This document shows positions 7,501-15,079 of a stretch of DNA of 24,324 bases, in pieces. A program made the position numbers and the translations under genes. The stretch covers positions 1 through 24,324 of the forward strand of contig JBKJQB010000040.1 in the NCBI GenBank assembly GCA_046594105.1, given 5' to 3'. Each line of letters begins with the position of its first letter. Position 1 is the stretch's first letter. The notes under the pieces were generated by a model. That model ran no database searches. It was not told the DNA's origin and worked only from the letters and a program-made list of their open reading frames with translations. The DNA comes from JBDSGC01 sp046594105 (GTDB lineage Bacteria > Acidobacteriota > Thermoanaerobaculia > Gp7-AA8).

Positions 7501-10329
7501 CTATGCGGTGGGCATCTCGGCCACGGAGAGTGCGGCCACGACGTCCTGGCAACGGGTGCACAGTCCGCCGTCCTGCACGATCTCCTCGCGATACTGCCAG
7601 CATCGTCCGCACTTACGACCGCGCGCCGGGGTCATGGTGATGCCGATGGGCCCCAGCCCTTCGATCTCCACAACATCGGTCACCGACGGCGAAGCAGGCC
7701 GGAAGTCCACGTGCGAGACGATGAAGAGCTTCGCCAGGTCGACCTGCAGACTCCCGGTGAGGGCGGACAGAGGGAAGTCTCCATGAAGCTGGATGTCCGC
7801 CTCGAGGAACGCGCCGATCTGCTTGGCGTTGCGGGCGCGCTCGAGCACCTGCAGCACCGCCTCACGAAGACGGAAGATCCGCCCCCAGGCCGGCATGTCG
7901 GTGGCCGGAGCCTTCAGTTGAGGGAATTCGGTGAGGTGAACGGACCGCTCCTTCTTTCCTGGTACGGCCTCGTAGATCTCTTCTGCGGTGAACGAGAGGA
8001 TGGGCGCGATGAGACTGACCATTCCGCGCAGGACCTCGTACATCGCCGTCTGCGCCGAGCGGCGTTCGCGCGATGCGGGAGCCTCGCAGTAGAGCGTGTC
8101 CTTGGAGATGTCGACGTAGAGCGCCGAGAGATCGACCGTGCAGAGGTCGAGCAAGCGGTGATAGACAGTGTGGAACTCGTAGTCTTCGTACGCCTTGCGG
8201 CAGCGCTCGAAGGTCTCCCCGGCACGGGCGAGGATCCAGCGATCGGTGTCCAGCAGCTGGTCGAAGGGAAGAGCGTCCTTCTCCGGGTCGAACATCGCCG
8301 AGGTTCCGAGGAGTTCGTCCTTCAGGTTCGAGAGGAGGTAGCGTGCGGTGTTGCGGATTTTTCGATAGGAGTCGGCGATGCGGGAGAGGATCTCCTTGCT
8401 CATGGCCATGTCGTCCCGATAGTCGATCATGGAGACCCAGAGACGGAGGATGTCGGCGCCGCTCTGCTTGAGGATGTCCTGCGGAGCGACGACGTTGCCG
8501 ATCGACTTCGACATCTTCCGGCCCTTCTCGTCCACCACGAACCCATGGGTGATCACCTGCTGATAGGGCGCGGCTCCTTCCAGGGCGGCGCCGATCAGCA
8601 GGGAGGACTGGAACCATCCGCGGTGCTGATCGTGTCCTTCCATGTACATCGCGGCCGGCCAGCCCAGCTCCGGACGCGCCTTGAGCACGGCGAGGTGGGA
8701 CGAGCCGGAATCGAACCAGACATCGAGGATGTCGAGCTCCTTGCGGAAGACCGAGCCTCCGCACGAGCAGGTGTAGCCGGCCGGCAGGAACTCGGAAGGC
8801 TCATGCTCATACCAGGAATCGGCCCCCTCCTTGCGGAAGAGCGCCGTCACCTTCGCGAACAACTCGGGGGACGAGACCGGCTGATTGCAGCTCTCGCAGT
8901 AGAGCACCGTGATCGGTACGCCCCACAGTCGCTGCCGCGAGATGCACCAGTCGGGACGGTTCTCCACCATCCCGCTCATCCGCTCCTGTCCCCACGAGGG
9001 CACCCACTTGACGTTGCGCACCTCCTCCAGCGCCCGCTGACGCAGACCGCCGTTATCCATGGAGACGAACCACTGCTCGGTGGCGCGGAAGATCACCGGA
9101 TTTTTACAGCGCCAGCAATGAGGATAGGAGTGCGTGATGGTCTCCGAGAAGACCAGCACGCCGCGCTCGCGCAAATGCTCGATGATCAGCGGATTGGCCT
9201 TGAACACGTGCATGCCGCCCCAGAGCGGGACGTCGGGTGTGAACTCGCCGCGATGGTTGACCGGCGTGTAGGTCTCCAGACCGTATCGCTGGCCGGTGTA
9301 GAAGTCGTCCGTGCCATGACCGGGGGCGGTGTGCACCAGCCCGGTGCCTGCCTCGAGCGTGACGTAGTCGCCGAGAACGATCACGCCTTCGCGCGGCAAA
9401 AAGGCGTGGCGGTACTTGAGGTGCTCGAGGGCCTCCCCTCGGAACACCTTCACCACGCGCTCCCCGCTCCAACCGAACTTTGCCGCGACGCTGCTGAGCA
9501 GTTCGCTGGCGATGAGGAAGTGCGCGCCGTCGTGCTCGACCACCGCGTACTCGAAGTCGGGCTTGACCGCGATGGCCATGTTCGCCGGCAGCGTCCACGG
9601 CGTGGTGGTCCAGATCACCGCGTAACAGGGCTTCTCCACCGGGAGGTCGAGCGAAGCCACCGACTCGTCGGTCAGCCGGAAGCGGACGTAGATCGATGGC
9701 GAGGTGTGATCGTCATACTCGACCTCTGCCTCCGCCAGGGCACTCTGGTCGAAGGTGCACCAGTGAACCGGCTTGAGACCCTTGTAAACCAGCCCCGCTT
9801 CGAAGAACCTGCCCAGCGCCGCGGCGATGTCCGCCTCGTACTCGTAGGCCATGGTCATGTAGGGATTGAACCAGTCGCCGGTCACTCCCAGGCGGATGAA
9901 GTCGGCGCGCTGGTCGTCGATGTACTTCGAAGCGAAGCTGCGGCACTCCCGCCGGAACTGAGCGGGCGACAACTCCCGCTTCTTCGAGCCGAGGACCTTG
10001 TCGACCGCGTGCTCGATGGGAAGACCGTGACAGTCCCAGCCGGGCACGTAGGGGGAGTCGAATCCCATCATCGTGCGTGACTTGACGACGAAGTCCTTGA
10101 GGATCTTGTCGAGGGCATGGCCGATGTGGATGTGGCCGTTCGCGTAGGGAGGGCCGTCGTGCAGAACGAAGCGGGGACGGCCGGCCGACTTCTCCCGGAT
10201 CAGACGGTAAAGCTCGATCTCCTGCCACGCTTCCAGCCTCTTCGGCTCGTTCTGGGGCAGATTCGCCTTCATGGCGAAGGTCGTCTGAGGGAGGTTGAGG
10301 GTTTTCTTGTAGTCGCTCGATTCGGCCAT
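7501..10329 (-). CDS. ileS: Isoleucyl-tRNA synthetase
   Basis: 942 residues, full length for the bacterial-type enzyme that charges tRNA-Ile in the cytosol. Class I signatures are present: HIGH at residues 68-71 in PYANGHIHIGHALDK, and KMSKS in KGRKMSKSIGNVV. GWDCHGLPIE and the editing-domain block (WTTTPWTLPANMA, HTAPGHGTDDF) are intact, as is the WFDSGSSH motif. The C-terminus has the zinc-binding CGRCWQYRE...CTRCQDVV typical of bacterial IleRS. It is the first gene of a minus-strand operon with PHP, metallophosphoesterase and queG. The upstream region carries a good promoter (10341-10369) whose start would leave only a few bases of leader, so no T-box riboswitch is present. The long opposite-strand ORF here is a high-GC shadow. 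Confidence 0.98.
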   Translation of the reverse strand: MAESSDYKKTLNLPQTTFAMKANLPQNEPKRLEAWQEIELYRLIREKSAGRPRFVLHDGPPYANGHIHIGHALDKILKDFVVKSRTMMGFDSPYVPGWDCHGLPIEHAVDKVLGSKKRELSPAQFRRECRSFASKYIDDQRADFIRLGVTGDWFNPYMTMAYEYEADIAAALGRFFEAGLVYKGLKPVHWCTFDQSALAEAEVEYDDHTSPSIYVRFRLTDESVASLDLPVEKPCYAVIWTTTPWTLPANMAIAVKPDFEYAVVEHDGAHFLIASELLSSVAAKFGWSGERVVKVFRGEALEHLKYRHAFLPREGVIVLGDYVTLEAGTGLVHTAPGHGTDDFYTGQRYGLETYTPVNHRGEFTPDVPLWGGMHVFKANPLIIEHLRERGVLVFSETITHSYPHCWRCKNPVIFRATEQWFVSMDNGGLRQRALEEVRNVKWVPSWGQERMSGMVENRPDWCISRQRLWGVPITVLYCESCNQPVSSPELFAKVTALFRKEGADSWYEHEPSEFLPAGYTCSCGGSVFRKELDILDVWFDSGSSHLAVLKARPELGWPAAMYMEGHDQHRGWFQSSLLIGAALEGAAPYQQVITHGFVVDEKGRKMSKSIGNVVAPQDILKQSGADILRLWVSMIDYRDDMAMSKEILSRIADSYRKIRNTARYLLSNLKDELLGTSAMFDPEKDALPFDQLLDTDRWILARAGETFERCRKAYEDYEFHTVYHRLLDLCTVDLSALYVDISKDTLYCEAPASRERRSAQTAMYEVLRGMVSLIAPILSFTAEEIYEAVPGKKERSVHLTEFPQLKAPATDMPAWGRIFRLREAVLQVLERARNAKQIGAFLEADIQLHGDFPLSALTGSLQVDLAKLFIVSHVDFRPASPSVTDVVEIEGLGPIGITMTPARGRKCGRCWQYREEIVQDGGLCTRCQDVVAALSVAEMPTA

Positions 10330-10340
10330 GGTGGGGGGCG

Positions 10341-10369
10341 AAACTAACAGCGGCGCTCCCGGATTTCAA
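10341..10369 (-). promoter_or_regulatory. Promoter of the ileS operon
   Basis: On the minus strand TTGAAA (10369-10364, five of six to TTGACA), 17 bases, then TAGTTT (10346-10341). The hexamer ends 11 bases before the ileS ATG at 10329, so the leader would be about four or five bases. No SD is present in this gap. Confidence 0.55.
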
Positions 10370-10496
10370 GGGAGCAGATCGGCGCATCTTTTGATGAGTG
10401 CGGAGGGGGGCGCCGTCACCCGGGAGGGTACGACGATCTGCCGACCGTCAGAGGACTGTCGCGGAAAATTGCGGCAATGGGAGCGGCGAGATGCGG

Positions 10497-10742
10497 CTAC
10501 TTCAGCTTGGAGAGCTCGCCATCGAGGTGGGTGAGCGCTGCCATGAGCGACTCTTTCCTGCGGTCGCTCTCGGTTGCGTTCAGCTCGTTGACGATTCTGC
10601 GTCGGGACAGCTCCAACCCTTCGCGCTGCGTCCTCAGTTCGAGCTCTTCTTTGGTCGGACGTTTCTTCTTGTCCTGCTCGCGCTGGTCTTCCGCATCCTG
10701 CCACTGCGACTGCACTGATTTGCTTTCGAATCCACGGGCCAT
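10497..10742 (-). CDS. Small charged coiled-coil protein, function unknown
   Basis: 81 residues, rich in Lys, Glu, Arg and Gln, with no membrane segment or cysteine. It begins MARGFESKSVQSQWQDAED, and residues about 20-80 form one long predicted helix with heptad-like hydrophobic spacing (LELRTQREGLELSRRRIVNEL). I do not recognise a named family, although it looks like a conserved short protein rather than a shadow: it is in a gene gap, codon usage is normal and the frame is closed. The ATG at 10742 has no SD but is preceded by TAAGAT six bases upstream, consistent with a leaderless transcript of its own. Its neighbours, mltD upstream and ileS downstream on the same strand, do not suggest a role. 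Confidence 0.7.
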   Translation of the reverse strand: MARGFESKSVQSQWQDAEDQREQDKKKRPTKEELELRTQREGLELSRRRIVNELNATESDRRKESLMAALTHLDGELSKLK

Positions 10743-10748
10743 GACTGC

Positions 10749-10754
10749 ATCTTA
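10749..10754 (-). promoter_or_regulatory. -10 element (leaderless type) of the 81-residue gene
   Basis: TAAGAT on the minus strand ends six bases before the ATG at 10742. There is no SD and no clear -35. A transcription start at or next to the start codon is inferred. Confidence 0.4.
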
Positions 10755-10882
10755 AAGCACCGGGTGTGCCCGATTCCATTCCTGCAGGGGAGTGAGTGAA
10801 AGAAAGTTGAAATTCATGGTTCCGACGGGTCGGCCCGCAGGCCCGGCTCGGCGCGCGCAACGCGCCCCTTGACCCTTCCCGA

Positions 10883-12244
10883 TTACAGTCCCCCGGCGGC
10901 CAGCGCCCGAGCGGAGGATGTGCGCACGCGATCGCCTGGATGCAGCGGATGGCTTCTGGAAAAGTCGTTCAGATCGAGGAGCTCGGGAACGCTCAGACCG
11001 TGGCGTCTGGCGATCGAAAAGAGGGTGTCGCCCTTTTTCACCGCGTAAAAATCGACACTCTGGCTGAGCAGTGCACCGAGCTCGCGGGCGCGCACCGGGA
11101 GGTAGACCGAGTCTCCGTTGCGGAGGTCGTCCGACTTGCGGCCGTTCATGGCCAGCAGGGTTTCCAGGCTCGCACCGACGGCACCGGCGATGCGTTTGAG
11201 GGAGTCTCCTTCGCGCAAAGTGAAGGAGCAGAGGGCCATGGAAGCGTCGTCGTTTCGAAGGGTATTTCTGCGTGCGGTGAGCGAGTCGGCGGCGCGGGCG
11301 GGAATCCGGATGCTGGTCCGTCCCGGTGGAACCAGGGACTGGCGGAGGGAGGGATTGAGCTCGCGGAGGACGGCCTCGTCGATCTGACCCGCTTCGGCAA
11401 TGTAGTGGAGAGAGACAGGACCCTCAATCTCGACCCTCGCCGTCTCCACGGACACGGGGTCGCCCAGCCGGAACCCATACGCGGCGGGATCGCTGGCGAT
11501 CACCAGTGTGGCGAAGAAGGTGGGCACGTACCCGCGGGTCTCCCTTGGAATCGCGGTCTGCTCGAGCAACTCCCAGAACGTGGTGGAGCCCGTCGCAGCC
11601 AGTGCGCGGCGAATCCGGTTCGGGCCGGCGTTGTAGGCTGCCAGAGCCAGCGACCAGTCGTTGAACTGGCGATAGAGGTCCTTGAGGTAGGCCGCGGCGG
11701 CCCGGGTGGAACGTTCCGGATCGGCCCGATCGTCGACCCACCAGTCGACGCGCAGACCGTAGTCGCGCGCGGTCTCCGGCATGAACTGCCAGATGCCGTG
11801 CGCTCCGGCACGCGAGGTCAGCGTGGGGATGTATGCGCTTTCGATCACCGGAAGGTAGGCCAGTGCCGGGGGCAGGTGGTATTCGTCGAGGGCCTTCTCG
11901 ATCAGCTTCCTGTATCTGCCGGAGCGGATCAGCGACTCCTGCACGCTCGGTTTCAGACGGTGGCTGAACAAGGTGACCGCGCTCCGGATCGACGGATGGT
12001 CGGGGAGGGGGATGGAGCGTGCTGCTTCAAGGTCGACCTGCTGCGCGGCCAGGGGGTGGGCCTCCCGGGCAACGATGGATCGATACGTTTCCTGGATCGC
12101 GCTGCCGGTCTCGCGAAAATCGGAGCCGGCCAGAGTGCTGCTGGGCGCCAGGGAGCCGGTTGCGGGTGGGTGGGACTTCGGTGTGGTGGCACAGCCGGAG
12201 ACAGCCACCGCGAGCATCATCAGCGCGCGTTTCGCGTTCGTCAT
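10883..12244 (-). CDS. mltD: MltD-like lytic transglycosylase lipoprotein with two LysM domains
   Basis: 453 residues. An N-terminal lipoprotein signal ends in AVSGC with Cys18, placing it in the cell envelope of a diderm cell. The SLT domain (about residues 115-265) has catalytic Glu135 in LPVIESAY, then SRAGAHGIWQFMPETARDYGL, AAAYLKDLY and LALAAYNAGPNRIRRA, the MltD/MltC signature. Two LysM peptidoglycan-binding modules follow: FTLREGDSLKRIAGAVGAS (about 343-390) and YAVKKGDTLFSIARRHGLS (about 395-445). Predicted to cleave murein between MurNAc and GlcNAc with formation of 1,6-anhydroMurNAc. The start has a good SD (GGAGGGGGA) and lies 22 bases after the MglA-like GTPase, so the two are probably co-transcribed. 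Confidence 0.93.
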   Translation of the reverse strand: MTNAKRALMMLAVAVSGCATTPKSHPPATGSLAPSSTLAGSDFRETGSAIQETYRSIVAREAHPLAAQQVDLEAARSIPLPDHPSIRSAVTLFSHRLKPSVQESLIRSGRYRKLIEKALDEYHLPPALAYLPVIESAYIPTLTSRAGAHGIWQFMPETARDYGLRVDWWVDDRADPERSTRAAAAYLKDLYRQFNDWSLALAAYNAGPNRIRRALAATGSTTFWELLEQTAIPRETRGYVPTFFATLVIASDPAAYGFRLGDPVSVETARVEIEGPVSLHYIAEAGQIDEAVLRELNPSLRQSLVPPGRTSIRIPARAADSLTARRNTLRNDDASMALCSFTLREGDSLKRIAGAVGASLETLLAMNGRKSDDLRNGDSVYLPVRARELGALLSQSVDFYAVKKGDTLFSIARRHGLSVPELLDLNDFSRSHPLHPGDRVRTSSARALAAGGL

Positions 12245-12266
12245 CGCTCCCCCTCCCTCACCCGCG

Positions 12267-13706
12267 TCACGCTTCCAGTTTCAGATTGACCGTAAGCCCG
12301 GTGGCCTCACCGGAATCGCTCACATCCACCGACTGCTCGCCGGTGTGGACGACGCCGTCTTCGCCTTCGAAGGATACCGTAAGGCGGACCGTTTTCGTTT
12401 TTGCCAGGACGTCGCGTCCGATGGCAAGGGTGACGCTTTTCTGCATCTCCTTCTTTCGAGGCAAAGACTGCAGCATCTCCAGCGGCGACAGATCTTTTCG
12501 GGAAGGCCTGGCGGGGGTTTGCGTCGCGCGCTTTCGTAAAGACTCCAGCTCGGCCATCACATCGACGGAGGAGCGGACTTTCACGTGCTTGACCACCGGT
12601 GCAGACCTGGCCGCTTTGTCCGATTCGTGGAAGTCCAGGTCCCGCTCCGGCTGTGGAAGCTCCGCGGCCGCGGAGGGCTCCGGTTGCTCCGAGGTGTCGG
12701 CTTTCCGGTCGGCAGGCAACGAAGCTGTGGCGTGGTCGGAGGCGGGAGTCTTCTCGGTCCGGGGGGGCGAGTCGGACGCAGCATTTCCGCCGGCCACAGG
12801 CGCCTCTGCCAGGATCTGGGAGTCCACGTTGGCGCTCGGCGTCAACGACTCCTCCGCGATCTCGTCGCTTGCCGGAATGGTTTCCACATCGTCCAGGATG
12901 TCTGCGGCGGTGATGGTCTGGGTGGCGGTCGCCGGGCTGGTGATGCTCGACGACGAGGCGGCGGCTCCGGAGGAGAGGGAGGATGCGGGCACGGAGGCAC
13001 CGATGGCAGAGGTGCTCCCGCCGGTGACCCTGGCCCGCGGGCCTCCCTCTTCCTTGACCCGGAACGAGTTCGGATCGGGAGCCCGACGGGTGGGCTGCTT
13101 GATCGGCTCCTCTCCCGTCATGCGGCGCCGCAGCGTGCGCAGCGTCAGCTTGGAAATCAGCTTCAAGGTCTCGAAGACGCCCGTCCCGCTGGCGGCGATC
13201 GCTTCTGCCGACTCGTACTTGCGGTCGGGATCGAGGGTGTCCAACATGACCTCGACATCGGCCACGTTCGGCAGATCGCGTTTGTTGAGCTGGATCACCA
13301 GCGGAAGCTCGTCGAGGTTCAGGCCGATCTCCCGCAGGTTCTCCCGGAGGTTGTTGAGGCTATCGAGATTCGCCTCCAGCATGGCCACCTGGGAGTCGGC
13401 GACGAACACGATTCCGTCGACACCTTTGAGCACCAGCTTACGAGTGGTGTTGTAGAAGACCTGACCGGGAATCGTGTAGAGCTGCAGCCGGGTCTTGAAT
13501 CCGCCGATGACCCCTACGTCGATGGGGAGCAGATCGAAAAAGAGGGTTCGATCGGTCTCCGTCTCCAGGCTGACCATCTCTCCGCGGCTCTGCGGTGACG
13601 TCTTGGCGTAAATATGGTGGAGGTTGGTCGTCTTCCCGCAGAGGCCCGGACCGTAGTACACGATCTTCGCGGCCATCTGCATCGTCGCGTAATTGAAGAA
13701 GACCAT
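12267..13706 (-). CDS. MglA-like small GTPase with long C-terminal extension
   Basis: 479 residues. Residues 1 to about 200 are an MglA/Gtr-like GTPase: MVFFNYATMQMAAKIVYYGP start, P-loop GPGLCGKTT (19-27), the TIPGQVFYNTTR block that replaces the DxxG of Ras with TxPGQ, G4 motif QLNKRDLP and G5-like AASGTGVFETL. MglA of Myxococcus (about 195 residues) sets front-rear polarity of motility machinery. Here about 280 further residues follow: a Ser/Ala/Pro/Glu-rich, probably disordered stretch (about 210-390) and a C-terminal beta-rich segment (RKDLSPLEMLQSLPRKKEMQ, then VRLTVSFEGEDG). The ATG at 13706, with GAGGT seven bases upstream, is preferred over the in-frame 13742 because family members start with this sequence. 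No MglB partner is adjacent. It sits between DUF2520 (39 bases) and mltD (22 bases), likely in one operon. Confidence 0.88.
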   Translation of the reverse strand: MVFFNYATMQMAAKIVYYGPGLCGKTTNLHHIYAKTSPQSRGEMVSLETETDRTLFFDLLPIDVGVIGGFKTRLQLYTIPGQVFYNTTRKLVLKGVDGIVFVADSQVAMLEANLDSLNNLRENLREIGLNLDELPLVIQLNKRDLPNVADVEVMLDTLDPDRKYESAEAIAASGTGVFETLKLISKLTLRTLRRRMTGEEPIKQPTRRAPDPNSFRVKEEGGPRARVTGGSTSAIGASVPASSLSSGAAASSSSITSPATATQTITAADILDDVETIPASDEIAEESLTPSANVDSQILAEAPVAGGNAASDSPPRTEKTPASDHATASLPADRKADTSEQPEPSAAAELPQPERDLDFHESDKAARSAPVVKHVKVRSSVDVMAELESLRKRATQTPARPSRKDLSPLEMLQSLPRKKEMQKSVTLAIGRDVLAKTKTVRLTVSFEGEDGVVHTGEQSVDVSDSGEATGLTVNLKLEA

Positions 13707-13745
13707 CCGCGTACCTCGAGTCGAAGAGGTCGATGGTAGCACCCG

Positions 13746-14501
13746 CTACTTTGCTGTCGCAACAATTCGCTGGGCCAGCAGCCGGTAGATGGTACTGAGC
13801 TCCTCGTTCCCCTGAAGGGCGGCGAGATGCTCTGCGACGACGGCCTGGTCGCCACGGGCAGCAGGTCCTGTGAACCGGGCGGAAGCTGGATGTTGCGCGG
13901 CCCAGTTTTCGATGGCCGAGGCCGCGAGGGCGGCGAGCGGTGCACGCGTCTCCTCATCCGGGAGGCCTGCCTGGGCCATCAGCTGGACGGCGATGTCGAG
14001 CATCACCGCCGCATAGTTCGACCCGAACACGGCGGCCGCGTGGTAGGTGGATTTGCTGGCTGCGCTGATCTGAGCGAATTGCGCGCCGCAGGCCTGCGCA
14101 ATGGTCTCGGCGATGTCCCGGTGCGATCCCTCGAAGACGAGGAGCGAGCCCTGCAGATCGCTCGGAGTGCCCACCGGCGGAAGGACGCGCAGCGGGTGCA
14201 GCGAGAAGCCGCCGCGGACGCTGGCCAGCGCGCCGCTGGGATGGAACACGATGGCGGTCGTAGGAGGCAGACTCTCCGCAACAGCGGCGATGGCGCGATC
14301 GGAGACCGCCAGCAGGAGGAGGTCGGAGTCTGCAGCCAACTCATCGAGCGAGCGTGCCTGCGCTTCCAGGAGAGCGGGCAGCCGGGAGAGCGAGGAGGGG
14401 CGCAACGAGACGCCTGACAGAGTCCATCCCATGCGGCGCCAGGTCGAACCAAAGGCCCACGCCGCCCGTCCGCCGCCAATGATTCCCAACCGGTAGTTCA
14501 T
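13746..14501 (-). CDS. Rossmann-like/DUF2520 protein, probable NAD(P)-binding oxidoreductase
   Basis: 251 residues. The N-terminus is a dinucleotide-binding fold with YRLGIIGGGRAAWAFG, followed by SDLLLLAVSDRAIAAVAE and VFHPSGALASV. The second half is the helical DUF2520 domain (SLHPLRVLPP, FEGS, STYHAAAVFGSNYAAVML). The layout resembles ProC and 2-dehydropantoate reductase, but the substrate of DUF2520 proteins is not established to my knowledge. The ATG at 14501 begins directly at the Rossmann fold; the open frame continues to 14597 without supporting sequence. A weak -10-like CACACT (14508-14513, minus) ends six bases before the ATG and there is no SD. It heads the minus-strand group with the GTPase and mltD. 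Confidence 0.84.
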   Translation of the reverse strand: MNYRLGIIGGGRAAWAFGSTWRRMGWTLSGVSLRPSSLSRLPALLEAQARSLDELAADSDLLLLAVSDRAIAAVAESLPPTTAIVFHPSGALASVRGGFSLHPLRVLPPVGTPSDLQGSLLVFEGSHRDIAETIAQACGAQFAQISAASKSTYHAAAVFGSNYAAVMLDIAVQLMAQAGLPDEETRAPLAALAASAIENWAAQHPASARFTGPAARGDQAVVAEHLAALQGNEELSTIYRLLAQRIVATAK

Positions 14502-14670
14502 ATCGTCAGTGTGAGGCTTGTGCCGACCGTCGGCCCCGCATCTCCTCGATGTCTCTCTCGAACCTGGGTGGTTCCGTGCAACCGCTCGATCTGCCACTCT
14601 CGTTGCAATGGGAAGCCTACTCTCCCCTGGGGTCCGGCCCGGTCGTCGCGAACAGAGAAGGCAACGCGGC

Positions 14671-14676
14671 TACACT
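14671..14676 (+). promoter_or_regulatory. -10 element (leaderless type) of the TPR gene
   Basis: TACACT ends six bases before the ATG at 14683, and there is no SD. The -35 region is not recognisable. Confidence 0.4.
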
Positions 14677-14682
14677 GTGCTG

Positions 14683-15027
14683 ATGCGGAGTCTGCTCATT
14701 CTCGCACTGGTGGCAACCTCGGCGTCCGCCGCGCCGCCGACAACGTGCGGCGCAGTCGATGCGTACTCCAAATCTCTGTGCGCCTACCAACAGCGCAATT
14801 TTGCTGCGGCGGAGGCCGGGTTCCGGGAATTGACGGAGCGACCCTCCCAGGACGCCCAGACCATCCGGTCCCTCTACTTTCTCGCCCGCACGCAGATGAA
14901 GCGCGGTCGCTTCGCCGAGGCGGCTCCCCTCTTCATCAGGATCTACACCCTCGATCCCGCGTTCTATTCGTCCTGGAGCTGCGATCACCTTCTCGGGGAG
15001 TGCCGCCGGGCTGGCGGCCGGGACTGA
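14683..15027 (+). CDS. Small exported TPR-like protein
   Basis: 114 residues. A Sec signal peptide is clear (MRSLLILALVATSASA, likely cut before APPTTC). The mature part has helices of TPR type: YQQRNFAAAEAGFRELTERP and SLYFLARTQMKRGRFAEAAPLFIRIYTLDP. Cysteines occur near both ends of the mature chain (TTC, SLC, SCD, GEC), so disulfides in the periplasm are possible. The frame is open from 14518, but the ATG at 14683 starts the signal peptide and fits a -10 six bases upstream. It precedes the sigma54-type regulator by 52 bases on the same strand; a sensing link is only a guess. Confidence 0.7.
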   Translation: MRSLLILALVATSASAAPPTTCGAVDAYSKSLCAYQQRNFAAAEAGFRELTERPSQDAQTIRSLYFLARTQMKRGRFAEAAPLFIRIYTLDPAFYSSWSCDHLLGECRRAGGRD

Positions 15028-15079
15028 TCCCGGCAAAGGGGTTCTCGAACGTGCAGCGGTTTTCTCATTCCTTTCGCTG

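Noticed and set aside
7486..10080. 864-residue open frame on the plus strand opposite ileS
   Set aside because: It is the antisense frame of a clear ileS. High GC keeps it free of stops; its translation has no domain sequence.
10330..10496. T-box or other leader riboswitch upstream of ileS
   Set aside because: The likely ileS promoter ends 11 bases before the start codon, leaving no room for a structured leader, and no T-box sequence was seen.
10846..10882. Terminator hairpin downstream of mltD
   Set aside because: A short GC-rich stem is present but the minus strand has no T-run after it.
10940..12289. 449-residue plus-strand frame opposite the lytic transglycosylase, and a 478-residue one at 12019-13455
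   Set aside because: Both are shadows of mltD and the MglA-like gene, which have clear motifs, and they overlap each other extensively.
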